A stretch of DNA of 64,000 bases from Melioribacter roseus P3M-2. Its GTDB lineage: Bacteria; Bacteroidota; Ignavibacteria; Ignavibacteriales; Melioribacteraceae. The notes under the pieces are model-generated. The model was not told the DNA's origin. It ran no database searches and saw only the letters and a program-made list of their open reading frames with translations. How positions within the stretch are numbered: position 1 is the stretch's first letter; the number at the start of each line of letters is the position of its first letter. Positions 62,945 to 64,000 of the stretch are shown piece by piece. Position numbers and translations under genes: made by a program. The stretch covers positions 1,922,001 through 1,986,000 of the forward strand of contig NC_018178.1 in the NCBI RefSeq assembly GCF_000279145.1. Reading direction: 5' to 3'.

Positions 62945-64000
<1,056 letters not shown>

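Overview
The window is 64 kb of a dense bacterial chromosome with moderate GC. It most resembles the class Ignavibacteria (FCB group; a Melioribacter-like organism is my best guess, by inference). Grounds: two secreted glycosidases end in the QNxPNPFNPTTTIS-type type IX secretion C-terminal domain typical of that lineage; several promoters carry the Bacteroidetes-type -7 box TAnnTTTG; and the gene content (heptosyltransferase, heptose epimerase, BamA/TamA, LolA/LolC/LolD-like proteins) is that of a diderm with LPS. I saw no rRNA, tRNA, CRISPR array, transposase or prophage gene.

Layout. 1-2.3 kb: tail of a YD-repeat protein, a beta-CASP nuclease and a lipoprotein. 2.4-4.8 kb: a trio of NodU-type carbamoyltransferase, SxtJ-like membrane protein and a 52-residue DUF5989-like peptide. 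4.8-12.1 kb: hemicellulose cluster (GH31 with PA14 insert, GH2, clan GH-A arabinofuranosidase-like enzyme with sorting domain). 12.2-14.7 kb: HlyD-like protein interrupted by a frameshift at A7, VTC-type domain, DUF4956. 14.7-17.9 kb (minus): polyferredoxin membrane protein, Tat-type DUF362 protein, GT2. 18-22.3 kb: DUF2723 glycosyltransferase-like membrane protein and GT9. 22.2-27.6 kb: LOG-family protein, S1/P1 nuclease, YjbQ, ornithine aminotransferase, hybrid histidine kinase. 27.8-29.7 kb: PAP2 phosphatase, AMP nucleosidase and a second frameshifted gene. 29.7-34.8 kb: LolA-like protein, two LolC/E-type permeases, ATPase and beta-barrel behind a palindromic operator-like site. 34.9-38.9 kb: SpeD-SpeE fusion, purine permease, DinB, phosphoribosyltransferase and an ECF-like membrane protein. 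38.9-40.7 kb: Nudix, four-helix bundle, HldD. 40.8-49.6 kb: MetH, a sugar kinase-RapZ fusion, MurU-like nucleotidyltransferase, CocE hydrolase, porin-like protein, YhcH. 49.6-50.7 kb: deoxyhypusine synthase-like enzyme. 50.9-57.5 kb: rplM-rpsI-rpsB-tsf-pyrH-frr, then maeB. 57.6-64 kb: L,D-transpeptidase-like protein lacking the expected Cys, BamA/TamA, a GH5-like enzyme with CBM and sorting domain, YicC and the start of gmk.

Themes. Plant polysaccharide is attacked by secreted enzymes; envelope genes (heptose, Lol-like, BamA, L,D-transpeptidase, MurU) recur. Polyamine metabolism appears twice (SpeD-SpeE fusion with altered acceptor motifs, and a DHS homologue). The most unusual items are the kinase-RapZ fusion beside MurU, the SpeD-SpeE fusion, the Cys-to-Ser L,D-transpeptidase, the two homopolymer frameshifts, the folded rpsB leader and the carbamoyltransferase/SxtJ/DUF5989 trio.
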